DNA of 13,716 nucleotides. Source: Phoronis ovalis. Taxonomy: Eukaryota; Phoronida; Phoronidae. This document shows positions 1-12,300 of this stretch, one piece after another; position 1 is the first letter of the stretch, and each line of letters opens with the position of its first letter. Under the pieces are notes generated by a model. The model was not told the origin of the DNA. It made no database searches and was given only the letters and a program-made list of their open reading frames with translations. Location of the stretch: NCBI GenBank assembly GCA_028565635.1, contig JAOXYB010036562.1:1-13716 (forward strand), written 5' to 3'. Made by a program: the position numbers and the translations under genes.

Positions 1-256
1 ATGGACTGTCTGGAAACCCCGCTGGAAACTATACCGGTCCAGACTAAATTAAAATGAAAGGGGCAAAGTTGGTAATGGCATATGAGTCTTTTATAGACAA
101 TGGCATAACGTTTTGAATGAAATACATAGTCCAGACCCTGTAGATTTCCGTGTTAAAAAGTAAAAAATTGTGAAATAAGTTTTCTCCATATTCTGCAGAA
201 GAAATGACAATTCTGCAGCAGAAATAGCAAATTCTGTAGTTTCTTTTGTTTTACAG
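1..256 (+). other. Intron upstream of the first exon (partial)
   Basis: No coding match is seen. The dynein sequence expected just before exon 1 (a PLTDR...TLTQ-like stretch) does not occur in any frame here, so the preceding exon is outside the window. The segment ends in a pyrimidine-rich acceptor, TTTTGTTTTACAG. It contains three copies of a ~20-bp repeat (190-238). GTCTGGA at 8-14 is inverted to TCCAGAC at 38-44, and TCCAGAC occurs again at 130-136. The latter could be a worn mobile-element end but is too short to call. Confidence 0.7.
190..238 (+). repeat. Three imperfect ~20-bp tandem repeats in intron
   Basis: The unit begins ATTCTGCAG and recurs at 190, 210 and 231. Copies one and two share ATTCTGCAG, then A or C, then AGAAAT, then G or A. 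The third is cut short as ATTCTGTAG. It lies just before the acceptor of exon 1. It is a small local duplication with no function that I can infer. Confidence 0.6.
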
Positions 257-391
257 GCGCTCTCTATGAAGTTAGGTGGGGCCCCTGCAGGTCCTGCTGG
301 TACAGGAAAGACAGAAACAACCAAAGATTTGGCCAAAGCTTTAGGATTACTGTGTGTTGTAACCAACTGTGGAGAGGGTATGGATTTCAAG
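257..391 (+). CDS. DNAH10: Exon 1: AAA1 Walker A (main ATPase site)
   Basis: These 45 codons begin [19 protein letters not shown], the canonical axonemal-dynein AAA1 P-loop (GPAGTGKT at 290-313). They end CGEGMDFK. The lysine and threonine of GKT bind the phosphates and magnesium of the ATP that drives the power stroke. The acceptor is TTTTACAG at 249-256 and the donor is GTGAGA at 392. The exon starts and ends between codons (phase 0). All P-loop residues are intact. Confidence 0.93.
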
Positions 392-3300
392 GTGAGAAAA
401 AACTAGTACATTTTAGCTACATTAAACGATCTCTGTCTAGTTGAAATTTATACTTAGAAGCTTCTTTTAAACGTTGCAATCAAGTTCAAACAGAAGTGAC
501 TGTGCAAGGCAGATGTTTCTTTGCCTTCTTGCAAGCATTTTAAATCTGAATTCTATATAAGTTGAATTTCTGTAATTGAAATAAGGCATTTTGATATGTC
601 TGTCTGATCAGAGAACATCAGTGTAAGTGTCCTATACATTTTATTTCATATTTTGGCATAAATAATTATCTCAGTTTTGCTTAAATTTATCTTTGGAATA
701 AATTTCTTTGAATCGATATCACACTGAATGAACAGTCATGATATGATCTCAGTAAATTTGGTTTCTTTTTTCAGGCTGTTGGCAAGAATTTATCTGGTCT
801 TTGCCAGTGTGGTGCTTGGGGTTGTTTTGATGAATTCAATCGTATTGATGCATCTGTGTTATCTGTCATCTCAACACAACTGAAGACCATGCAGAATGCC
901 CTACTTCTGGATCTCAAGAGATTCCACGTAAGATATTTGTATCTATTTCATTGACAATGTTTTCGTTTTAAGCCTTCTGTCCATTTGGGCTTAAAAATAA
1001 AAGTCTATTATTTAAGTGGATTTTAATATGATTATTATCATAATTATAATTATTCTTTCAAATGGGATAAAATACAAAGAATGTGTTTAAATATTAGCTC
1101 GTGTTTTAAATTCAGTAATTTTTTGACTAAAATTCATCAACTGGCTATTATCATACTGAAGGCTTTTCACATGAAAAATATATAAGAGGGCATTTTTTTC
1201 ATATCCCACCACCCATTGCACACTGTATAATACTATGCTAATTAACAACCATGCATAAAAAAGTATAGAAGCACCTTCCACCCCTCTTTCTTTTATGGAA
1301 CAGTCTTAACTGGACTAAAGATTTATGAACATTCATGAGAAAGTACAGGAATTTATGTTTTTTAATTTTCTTACAGTTTGAGGGCCAAGAAATTGGTATG
1401 GATTCCCGTGTGGGTGTTTTTATCACAATGAATCCTGGTTATGCTGGTCGTACTGAGTTACCAGAATCGGTGAAAGCACTGTTTAGACCTGTAGTTGTAA
1501 TCGTCCCAGATTTACAACAGATCTGTGAAATTATGTTGTTCTCTGAAGGTTTCTTGTTGGCAAAGGTTTGTATAAAGTTTGTGCAACGAGCAACTTTCAG
1601 AAACTGATAATTTGTAGCAAATATCATTGGGCCAGTGATTGTATATTGCTAAGACCTAGGCACAAAAAATTAGATTGTGCTGATATAGTACAGTGACTAT
1701 GATAACCTTTGTGTTTGAACAATGCCTTAGGTGCCTGCCTCTTGTGGAAAAGACAGTATTTCTGGAAGTGTGTATCTCTCAGTAATTAGTAAAGGCTATG
1801 CAAACTAATTGTTTAGCCACAAACTGACAGTCAGATGATCTTAAATAGGGGGCAAGTCTTATCTCTTATCTGTTTAATATGTTGTATTATGGAGGTGGAT
1901 TCTTTTCATGTGGCTGTTTTTGATTTATTTTAGGTTCTTGCCAAGAAGATGACAGTATTGTATAAGTTAGCTAAAGAACAGCTGTCTAAGCAGTATCATT
2001 ATGATTTTGGTTTGAGAGCTTTGAAGTCTGTGTTAGTGATGGCTGGTGAACTGAAGAGAGGATCACCTGATCTACCTGAGGTTTGTTTAAAGTCACTGGA
2101 GTCAATCTGGAGGCTTTGGTATTTTGTTGTTCACACTTGAATGCCATCTTTTTGGAAGATTCCTGATGTTGTAAATTAGCAAAGGCATTTATAATTTGTA
2201 CAAAATAACATTGTTATAAAATGTGTTCCAGAAAACTATATTATTTCTCATGATTTTAATTTATAATTATGATTTTTTAAATTGCTTAATACTCAACTAC
2301 ATTTTTTAGCTCTTTTGAGATCTTTTAAGTTTACCACTTCCAGCCTTTAAAATCATTATGGTTACTATGAAACTGTACAGATTGCAATATTTAAGAACAT
2401 CCAAATGGAAACTATACTATAGTTATCAATTTTCAACAAAAAAACTCGGATAAATCAGCTGTTTAGTTAACATTGTGTTAAGAGATACTTTTCTATCAAG
2501 GAAACACTGCAGCTTTTATAAATGACGTTCATCTGCTAATTTTAAGTTCGTAATGAAAGTTCATTCTATGCAATATGTCTACAGGATGTGGTATTGATGA
2601 GAGCTCTGCGTGACATGAACTTGCCTAAGTTTGTGTATGAAGATGTTCCATTGTTCTTGGGTTTGATTGGTGACTTGTTTCCGGGATTAGATTGTCCCCG
2701 AGTCAGATACCCAAGCTTTAATGATGCTGTAGAAGCAGCTCTTCAAGAAAATGGCTATATTCTACTAGAACAACAGGTACTCCTGCATACTCTTGTAAGG
2801 CACAGTTCACCAAGGATAAATCCAGTATATAAACATTTAAAAATAATGACAATTGATCACATTTGCATGATAACAATGAGATAGAATACGAAGCATATAA
2901 TTTAAGAGGTTATCTTTCTTGTTAAATAGTAATGCAAAATACTGTAATTAGTTACGTTTTCCACTTGCTAAATTGTCTTTTATGTTCTTTTAATGAGATT
3001 TGCTTAAATTGTGTAATATAATACAGTGCTATATAGGACATTAGAAGGCTAAAACTTGTTAAGTGGTCTTTCTTTAATATAAAGTTCTATTTTTAGGCTG
3101 ATAAAGTTGTCCAGATGTACGAGACAATGTTAACTCGACACACCACGATGATTGTAGGACCAACTGGAGGTGGTAAATCAGTAGTCATTAACGCACTGGC
3201 TCAGGCTCAAACAAAGTAAGTGGTCTACTATCTTAACCTCAAGGAGGAAAATAGAAAACTAAGTTATTTGCACATTAAGTGCATGACTTTTGTGTAAAAG

Positions 3301-6300
3301 TATATTTAAGTCTTGTTCAAGTTGTAGTCTTTTTGTTAGTCAAAGTAATATGAATCAGTGGTACTATGACTTAGTGGTGCTGATCCCTGCTATTCAAAGT
3401 AATATATCTTAGTGGTACTGTTCCCTGCTATTCAAAGTAATATGACTCTGTAGTGCTTTCCCAAGCTCTTTGTAAATTTTGTCAACACATGTTCACATAA
3501 ACTGGAATGAGGTTATCAAAAATTTGATATTTTATGTACAGTTTAAAATTAATGTATTGCTTGACTTAGTGTACAATCATTTGAAAATATTTTTCAGACT
3601 TGGACTCAACACTAAACTATATACAATTAATCCTAAGGATCGTAGTGTTATTGAATTATATGGCATCTTAGATCCCATTACGAGAGATTGGACTGATGGA
3701 CTACTTTCAAACATTTTCCGTGAAATCAACAAACCCACGGACAAACAGGAAAGAAGATACATTATATTTGATGGAGATGTTGATGCTTTGTGGGTTGAAA
3801 ATATGAATTCTGTCATGGATGATAACAAGTTGTTAACACTGGCCAATGGTGAACGTATTCGCTTGCAGAAACATTGTGCATTGCTATGTGAGGTAAGAAA
3901 TATATTAATTTAAAAATAACACACAAGTGTAATGAAACAACTTGGTTTAAACCTAAATTCAATATATTTGTTTACATTTTTATACCCAATAATATTTCCA
4001 GCATTTGTATAAAATGCAGGAGACATTATCTAGCTATATACAGTATTTGGAGAATTTTTGAAATTTCACCTTGAAGACATTTCAAGCCAATGAAAGTGAA
4101 CATATAATGATGAAACACATTGATTTGCATATTTGCTACAGATATATATGTAGTTAAAAACAGAATTTTAATACTATTGTTTCATTTTAGGTGTTTGATC
4201 TTCAGTATGCTTCCCCTGCTACTGTTTCCCGTTGTGGTATGGTGTTTGTTGACCCAAAGAACTTGGGATTCCTGCCATTTTGGCAGAAATGGGTCAACAG
4301 TCGCCAAAGCAAACAAGAACAGAATGATCTGACACAGTTATATAATAAATATGTCCCAAGCCTTATTGACATGATCATTGAAGGAATGGTGGATGGAAAG
4401 CAGCAAGAGAAACTCAAGACCATAGTTCCTTTAACTAATTTGAATATGGTGAGCGGAAAATTGTCTTTAAAACTAGAATGTGAAATGTTGCATGATGACA
4501 CCAAGTATATGGCTTCCAACACAAAACTTTTGACATGGCAACCATTTTGGATTTAAAAAAATACAAGGAAGAATAAAAATGTAATGTTGATAGAGGAAGT
4601 TGAAAAAAAAATTGCCGAAAAGAATCCTTTACGTAGTACAGTACTAACAATCCTTAAAACATTCCGACTTATGGTTGCAAGCCATAATAAATCTGATTCA
4701 TGGCGAGGTGGTAAAGTTTTATATTTCTATTTTGAACAAATATTCAAACTCTGTTTAAAGTTAAGTCCATACTGTAATTATTTTCAACATAACAAATCAT
4801 AACATCAGTAACAGGTGTAGACTAGACTACTATATCTAGTATTTGCAAATAGGTACACGTAGTATCCCAGCCAGTTACTGCATGTATTGCTTTCTTATGA
4901 ATTCTAGTTCAATTTGCTTTCTGATTGAATCAAACAAACAGGTCTATTTCCACCTGCTGTTGCATCTTGTATGTTTTTAGGAAGTAAATACTATATGATC
5001 CATCAACCCCCATTTTGAAATATGACGGAAGACCAAATTTCTGAGGCATGCCTTTTCTTTGTGGCTGCTTGGAATTATTCCACAATCAGCTCATGAACTT
5101 GATTGGACTATTTCATCACATTGGTCATTTTCAGGTGACACAACTAGCCAGAATGCTCGATTCATTACTTGTAAAGGAACACGAATATGAGATTCTTGAG
5201 GCATTTTTCCTTCAAGCTCTGTACTGGTCTCTTGGGGGCTGCTTATTGGAAGATGGTCGAGTTAAGTTTGATAACTACGTTAGATATTTGGCATCATTAA
5301 ATACTGTTGATGAGGATAAGCTTGCTGGGCCAGGTGAGGATTATCATAATGTTACATGTAATTGTGTTCATTTGGAGTGTATGTACAGCGTTAGAGCTGT
5401 TATTATTATGTATGAGTACATGCCTGCATGTGACCACTGTTATCAGTCTTGTTACAGTTTGAATTATCATGGGACTTTGTTATTAAATTATATATTACTT
5501 ATTTGAGTAACATTAATATTTAGAAATTAAAATATATGTAGAAACTAAAGGTTTATTTAATAAATTAAAATCTCTGTTCTTATGACAGAGGTGCTTCATT
5601 CAGTTAAAACTACATAACATTGCTTACTATAGTATATAACTGATTCTCCTCTCACTATACTAACTGATTTTTCTTCAAGATATAAGTAAAGAAACTAAAC
5701 GTAAAAATAGGCGTAAGCATCGGAAAAAGTGTGAGTGAGGGTCGTTTTGTCATTCTGTCACTTAACACATGTAAACATCTGCTGATGACAACTGCACACT
5801 CTTGTTCAAACATTTTAATAGTCTGCATGATCAATAGGATATATTTATAACTGTTAAATTTGATATGCTATGGCAGAAGTAGCTGTGCATCTGCCTATTT
5901 CACTATTGTAAATTCTTGCTATTGTATACTCAATTATTATATTAAAGTTAATCTTTGCTTGCTTTCCTGCTTTTCACTTGCTTTGCCAGGTGCTGCAAAT
6001 AAAAAATGTAATTGCTTTTCGTATTTCAAAATGTTACATTTATTATGCGTTGGACATAAAGTTGTTAACCTTGTTACTGTACTATACTTGTGCTATACTT
6101 TCTAAATACTATTTCTTGCGCAAGGAACTTATACTATTTTCTGTTAAAATGATTTCATTTCATCATTTCTATGAAAAGTTTTGCTTTCATTTTGATATTG
6201 GAATAAAATACTTGTGACTTTAGAAGTAAAGCTCTATTTGCTTGTTATAGGGGAGTTACCTACTGGTTATCAATTGTACGAATACTTCTGGGATGTTGAG

Positions 6301-9300
6301 CAACTGCAATGGATTCCATGGTTGAAAAAAGTTCCAAAATACATTCATGATCCAGAACGTAAATTCAACGAGATTTTAGTTCCTACTGTCGATACAGTAA
6401 GAGCAACATGGCTTCTTGAGGAGCAAGTAAAAATTAAGAGACCTGTTTTGCTTGTGGGTGATACTGGTACATCAAAGACAGCCACAGCTTCAAATTATCT
6501 TAGGAACTTGGACAGTGAGAAATATGTAAGTTTTAAATAATTATGTATTTATATATCTTTGATCCATTGGAGATAACGAGCTATAAAACAAAGATTTCAG
6601 AATATCATAATAGCTGCACTCAATGGCTCCTATCAGGAAATTGCCGTGCAGAATACTAGCAAACCTGATATACAAATCATCATTTCACCTAACTTCAACT
6701 GTCTTTTGTACTTTTCCCAAAATATTGAATTACCAGTCCCTGAGATGTCTGTATCCCATATAAAAAAATGATAGAAGTAAAATAAGTGCGAAATATGAAA
6801 AAAAATAACAGGTTTGCTGAGACAATAGTAGGAATAGTATATATACTTAACAATGGATGTCATTATTTTTTATTGTTTTTATCACTTTAGCTTTTGCTGA
6901 ACATCAACTTTTCATCCCGTACAACATCTCTTGATGTACAACGTAACTTAGAGGCTAATGTTGAAAAGAGAACAAAAGATACATATGGTCCCCCTCCAGG
7001 CAAGAGACTTATCATCTTCATTGATGATATGAATATGCCTCAGGTTAGACTTACATTTTATGGCATTTAGCAATAATTCAGTTATTTATGTCATAATTGA
7101 CACATGTAGCTTAGTATGTGATTAGTTTTGTGCTGATTAAACAATTGCTACAACCAGATGTTTTCATTTCCAGGACTGAGCATAACTGTTTGTTCAGTTT
7201 ATCACTGTCATAAGAACTCATATGACACTGATAATTATTAGAACAGGATTTAATGTTGCGAAGTTGAATGGAATGGCTGTGTAAGATTTGTTACCATGAC
7301 AGATAAATTATATGAATTATTCATCTGTCGTATAAGAAACACTGAGAATGACTTTTAATGCTGTTCATGTTATATTGTTTCTCTAGGTTGATGACTATGG
7401 TACACAGCAGCCTATTGCATTACTGAAACTTCTTCTTGATCGTGGAGGTATGTACGATCGTGGTAAAGACCTCAACTGGAAATCTATGAAAGACATTGGC
7501 TACGCTGCAGCTATGGGTAAAGCAGGCGGAGGACGTAATGACACGGATCCACGATTTATCACTCTCTTTAGTGTGTTCAATATGACTTTCCCCGCTGAAG
7601 AGTCACTGTTTTTAATATATGACTCGATATTGCACGGACATGTTCAGCCATTTGAGAAGGAGATCCAGGATGTTGTGACAATAGTAACCCGCATGACGCT
7701 AGAGTTGTACAGGTAAGATGCCTGTCAAAATGGATCACAAAAACATAGTTATGTATATGAATGATATGTGGCAGATGTTAATTAATATGATTTGTACCCA
7801 TAATATGTGTGACATTTAACAGTTAAAGTGAAATTTAAATTCACGTAGTAACTTCATAAACATACACTGTCTGCTTGTTGTCTTGAATTATTATTTCCTG
7901 TATACACAGATTTAACTAACATTATTGTGAGAATTTGACACGGAACAATAAGCAACTTTTTTGCACATAGTTAAAGCTGATTGTGATTTATATTGCAGGA
8001 GTATTGTGAAAGATCTACCACCAACACCTTCCAAATTCCACTACATTTTCAATCTGAGAGATTTATCTCGAATCTACAATGGTTTATGTTTAACTACACC
8101 AGACAGATTTAAAGAAGTGAAACACTTTATTCGCTGCTGGAGAAATGAATGTTCTCGGGTTATTGGGGACAGGCTTATATCTGATGCTGATAAAGAATTT
8201 GTGAATGTAAGAGAATGGGAGAATGTAGCATGAGTAGTTTATACTTTATCTGTGATCATAAATGATATCACAGACTTGTAGAAAGTCTTAAATGCTGGAG
8301 GTTCTGTTGTATGAATTATTAGATTTAATGGTTTTCATTCAGAAAGTATTTAAGTATTATCATAGAATTCAGGGCTTAGTATGTGGTATGAACTATGGAT
8401 ATTCCTGTTTCAAAAGACTGTATTGCTAAGACATCAAACTTAAAATTCGATTGATTTTACAAGCACTACATTTTATGCAATTTCGGCATCACTCAATATC
8501 ACATTCAATTTCGGCTTATTATTTCAACAGAAGAAACTAATGACGTCTGCTAATTACTGAAATGTAATTATGTACGTCAAGTTTATATTTATTGTTTGTA
8601 TGTAGGGGTTGTTGAAACAGCTTGTGGAGGATAACTTCAAGAAAGACTTGGAGTTTGTCACGCGTGATCCTTGTCTGTTTGGTGATTATCGTACAGCACT
8701 AGATGAGGGTGAACCAAGGCTCTATGAAGACATACAAGATTATGAAGCTTGCAAAGCTCTGTTCACTGAGGTGAGAAGCATGAGGTTTAATAGAATTTTG
8801 CATAGTTTACAGTTGAGTAGTTGATTTTGTGTTTTCTTTTTTCTATATTATATAGCATTTAAATTTGTTAAAATAATTTTCGAAGGAACCTTAAAACTTT
8901 TATAAATTGCAGTTCCACAGGAATTATATTTATATAAACTCATAAGTCAAAAAAAAAACAACATTTGAAAGTCTCACAAAAGTTTGTTATTAACTCATAT
9001 TTATTTTATAGATTCTTGAAGAATACAATGATCGTCATACACCAATGAACCTTGTTCTTTTTGATGATGCCTTGGAGCATGTCACTCGCATTCATCGTGT
9101 CATTCGTATGGACCAAGGCCATGCTCTATTGGTTGGTGTTGGTGGTAGTGGCAAACAAAGTCTGACACGATTGGCTGCTTTCACTGCTGGTTGTGAAGTG
9201 TTTGAGATAACACTTAGCCGAGGGTATAGTGAGACCAATCTCCGTGATGATTTGAAGATTTTGTATAACATGTTGGGAATGGAAAATAAGAAAGTGGTTT

Positions 9301-12300
9301 TCTTATTTGGGGATCAACATGTAGCAGAAGAAGGTGTGTATAAAAATTCATAGCTTGCTTTGAATTACTGTTCATACGGTAATACCAAGTGATTTGTAAT
9401 GCAGCCTTTATTGGCATGAATTTGAGCAATGTACTGTAATTGCAAGCATTCTCTACTAGTAATGAAATAAAGTTAAAAGGTTTGATTAAATATTTCCTAT
9501 GCCCTACAAGTAAATCAGATATCACAAATTTCATTTCTACTCCATTTTTAAAATACCATATCAACTTAAAATTAACTATAAAATTATCTTCTTTTCAGGT
9601 TTCTTGGAATTGATAAATAACATGTTAACATCTGGCATGGTGCCAGCTCTGTACGCTGATGATGAAAAGGAGGGTATCTTGGGACAGATGAGGAATGAAG
9701 CCATGAAGACTGGAGCTAGTCCTGCTAAGGAAAGCATATGGCAATATTTTGTCAACAAATGTGCTAACAATTTACACATAGTCATGGCTATGTCTCCAGT
9801 AGGAGATGTACTAAGGACTCGCTGTAGAAACTTTCCTGGTATGTTGTTGATGGGTTATTGCTTTAGAGTAAAAAAAAAATCATATTTTTTTTAGTTACAT
9901 GTATTTTCTTATTTTCATTAAAAACTAACATTTTCAATATATGCTGTATACATATATCAATTGTTCATACTTTTCTTAAGTGTATGTTAAAAAAGTGTAC
10001 GGTAAATTTCTATTTCTCAAATTGTAACAAACTTACCAGGTACTAGTATGTTATATCTTTAACATTTATAAAAAGTTAAATAATGAAAATGGTCTGTAAT
10101 TTCAGGTATGGTAAACAATGCCAGTATTGATTGGTTCTTCCCATGGCCTGAACAAGCTTTGTATGCTGTAGCCGGTGTCTTTATATCTCCAGATGTAAGT
10201 GTAATGATGACATGTTGATGATAAAATAAACTGTGCAATATTTATATTGTAAAATATAAAATAATCAAAAACCATTTTTTTTAATGTTAATTTGAGTAAT
10301 TTTGTATCACTTTACTGAGTAGTAATTTAAACTAATTAACTCTCTATCATAGCGATCATTCTGCTTTAATCATTTTTACATGAATGCATAGTGGTAATGA
10401 TTAGCAACTACCCCTTTTATCTTGGTAATATAAGATTAGTGCATAGTGTCCAAATTAACACTTTGCATACGGAAGTGCTACTGAAGCAGCATAAAAAACT
10501 TATGATTTGGTAAGATTAAGAGAAATAAGACTGCGATCAGTTATTTAAAAACTAAGGTGCAAGAGATCTACATGTATTGGTGAAAAACTATTTTGTTTGC
10601 GTATAGAATCCTCTTATTCCTGAAGAACACCGAGAGGGCATTGTTAAGCACATTGTCACAGTACATCAGGGTGTTGGAGATTACAGCATCACTTTCTTGC
10701 GCAAGCTGCGACGTACCAACTTTGTCACACCAAAGAATTACCTTGACTTTGTCAACACCTACACTAAATTACTACAAGAGAAAGATGAATTCATTTTAGC
10801 ACAAGTAAGTATATAAAAAAGTTACTGTGATGAAAGTAACCTTTTATAAATTTCACATTAATTTTTTATAATTTTCTCGTGAATATTTCATCAATTATAA
10901 TTTACATACTGATAAGTTTATACAAAATCTTTTTATTTCCAGAAAAATTCTTTCATTTTTACGTGCACTTGGTACATAGTAAAACTTTGTTAGAATCTGC
11001 ATTTTTCCTGCTAATGTTTACATTAATGAGAAAATACAGAAATGTAAATTTCTGTAAAATTAAAAATGTTATAACATTTTCTTACTTTTAGTGCCAACGC
11101 CTGGAAGGTGGTTTAACAAAAATTGCTGAAGCAAGGGTGCAACTGAATGAACTCAATGAAAAACTAGCCGTGCAAAAGGTAGCACTCACAGAGAAAAATG
11201 CTGCATGTGAGAAACTACTTGGCATTATTTCATCAAGCTCAGTACAGGCCTCTGAGAAGAAAGAAATGGCTGAAGCAAAGGGTAAAGAGATTGAGGAGCA
11301 GAGCAAAATAATTGTGGTCGAAAAGGTATGAAAACTTTTAGAAACCATACAAATAATTATTTAAATGATTTTGATGATTTATTCTAAGCCTAATTAAATT
11401 TTTGATAAAACTAATAAAACCCCACTGTTAAATAGATTTTTAGATAGGAACAAACACTGTCCTGCTAATGGTTTTAACTATTAATAATGCATATTTTATA
11501 GTATGCGATAAATGAGAGATATCAAGTTCAACAAAAGTTTACTAATAATTAATGCTTTATAGTTAGAAATTTGTGTTTAATGTTATTACTACTGTCTTTA
11601 TAGAAAGAGGCAGAGGATGCTTTAGCTGATGCCTTACCAGTTTTAGAGGCTGCTAGGCTTGCCCTGGATGACTTGGATAAATCAGATGTTACTGAAATTA
11701 GGTAAATGAAGTTCTTCAGTAATATAACATTTATCATCTTCAGCATTGATCTGCTGCAGCATGTAGTTAGTTGTGTCAGAACGACTTGCAGTTCCACAAC
11801 TGGTGACAGTTCAAAATAATACTATTTAATCAACTACAAAACATCTTATGAAGATTTAGCTCTTAACATTATCATGACCTTTGTCACTGCTGTTGAACTC
11901 TGGTTGAGGAGATAGGTTTTATTATTGACTCGATCACGGTTCTAAATCAAGATGATTTAATCTTAATGTTATCAAACAAGCTTTTTTCCTTACATTGTTG
12001 ACTCCCAATAAAAATGTTTGATACAATAGTTATACTTGGTTTGTAGGTCTTTTGCTAAGCCGCCTAAAGCTGTACAGACTGTTTGTGAATGTATCGTAGT
12101 GCTGCGTGGTATTAAGGAAGTTTCATGGAAGTCTGCCAAAGGCATGATGTCTGAAGCTAACTTTTTGAAATCCCTGACAGAAATGGACGTTGATAACATA
12201 ACATCAAAACAAGTGCAGACAACTAAAGGTATATCTTATATTTGATAAAGACCAGGTCGCTCTTTGTTAAATTGTTGCCATTTTATAGTCTGAAGTTAAC

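Noticed and set aside
1-57. Short ATG frame at the window start as an upstream exon
   Set aside because: It ends in TGA after 18 codons, has no donor in frame, and does not match the dynein sequence expected before AAA1.
91-390. Minus-strand 99-codon open frame opposite exon 1
   Set aside because: It is the antisense shadow of the AAA1 P-loop exon. The plus-strand reading has clear dynein motifs and splice sites.
1731-1781. Possible 51-nt cassette exon in intron 3 after CCTTAG
   Set aside because: It would insert residues into the conserved AAA1 core. The donor GTAATT is weak, and no clear branch point is seen.
3479-3597. N-terminal extension or alternative start in front of exon 7
   Set aside because: The frame is open only by AT-rich chance. 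A good acceptor lies at 3597, and exon 6 supplies the conserved sequence directly upstream.
4594-4632. 39-nt symmetric stretch in intron 8 that would encode a basic peptide ([13 protein letters not shown]), like the candidate in intron 9
   Set aside because: The AG before it has no pyrimidine tract or branch-point motif, and the donor GTAGTA is modest. The basic residues come from a poly-A run.
5989-6105. Open frame after the CTTTGCCAG acceptor-like site in intron 9
   Set aside because: No convincing donor follows, the translation is Cys/Tyr/Leu-rich AT-type sequence, and there is no resemblance to dynein.
10203-10318. C/D-box snoRNA in intron 17 (ATGATGA ... CTGA)
   Set aside because: There is no terminal stem, no internal C'/D' pair, and the spacing is long. 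The motif is common by chance in AT-rich introns.
11088-11348. Minus-strand open frame opposite exon 19, Ser/Phe-rich
   Set aside because: It is the complement of the Glu/Lys-rich coiled coil, which naturally lacks stops in that frame.
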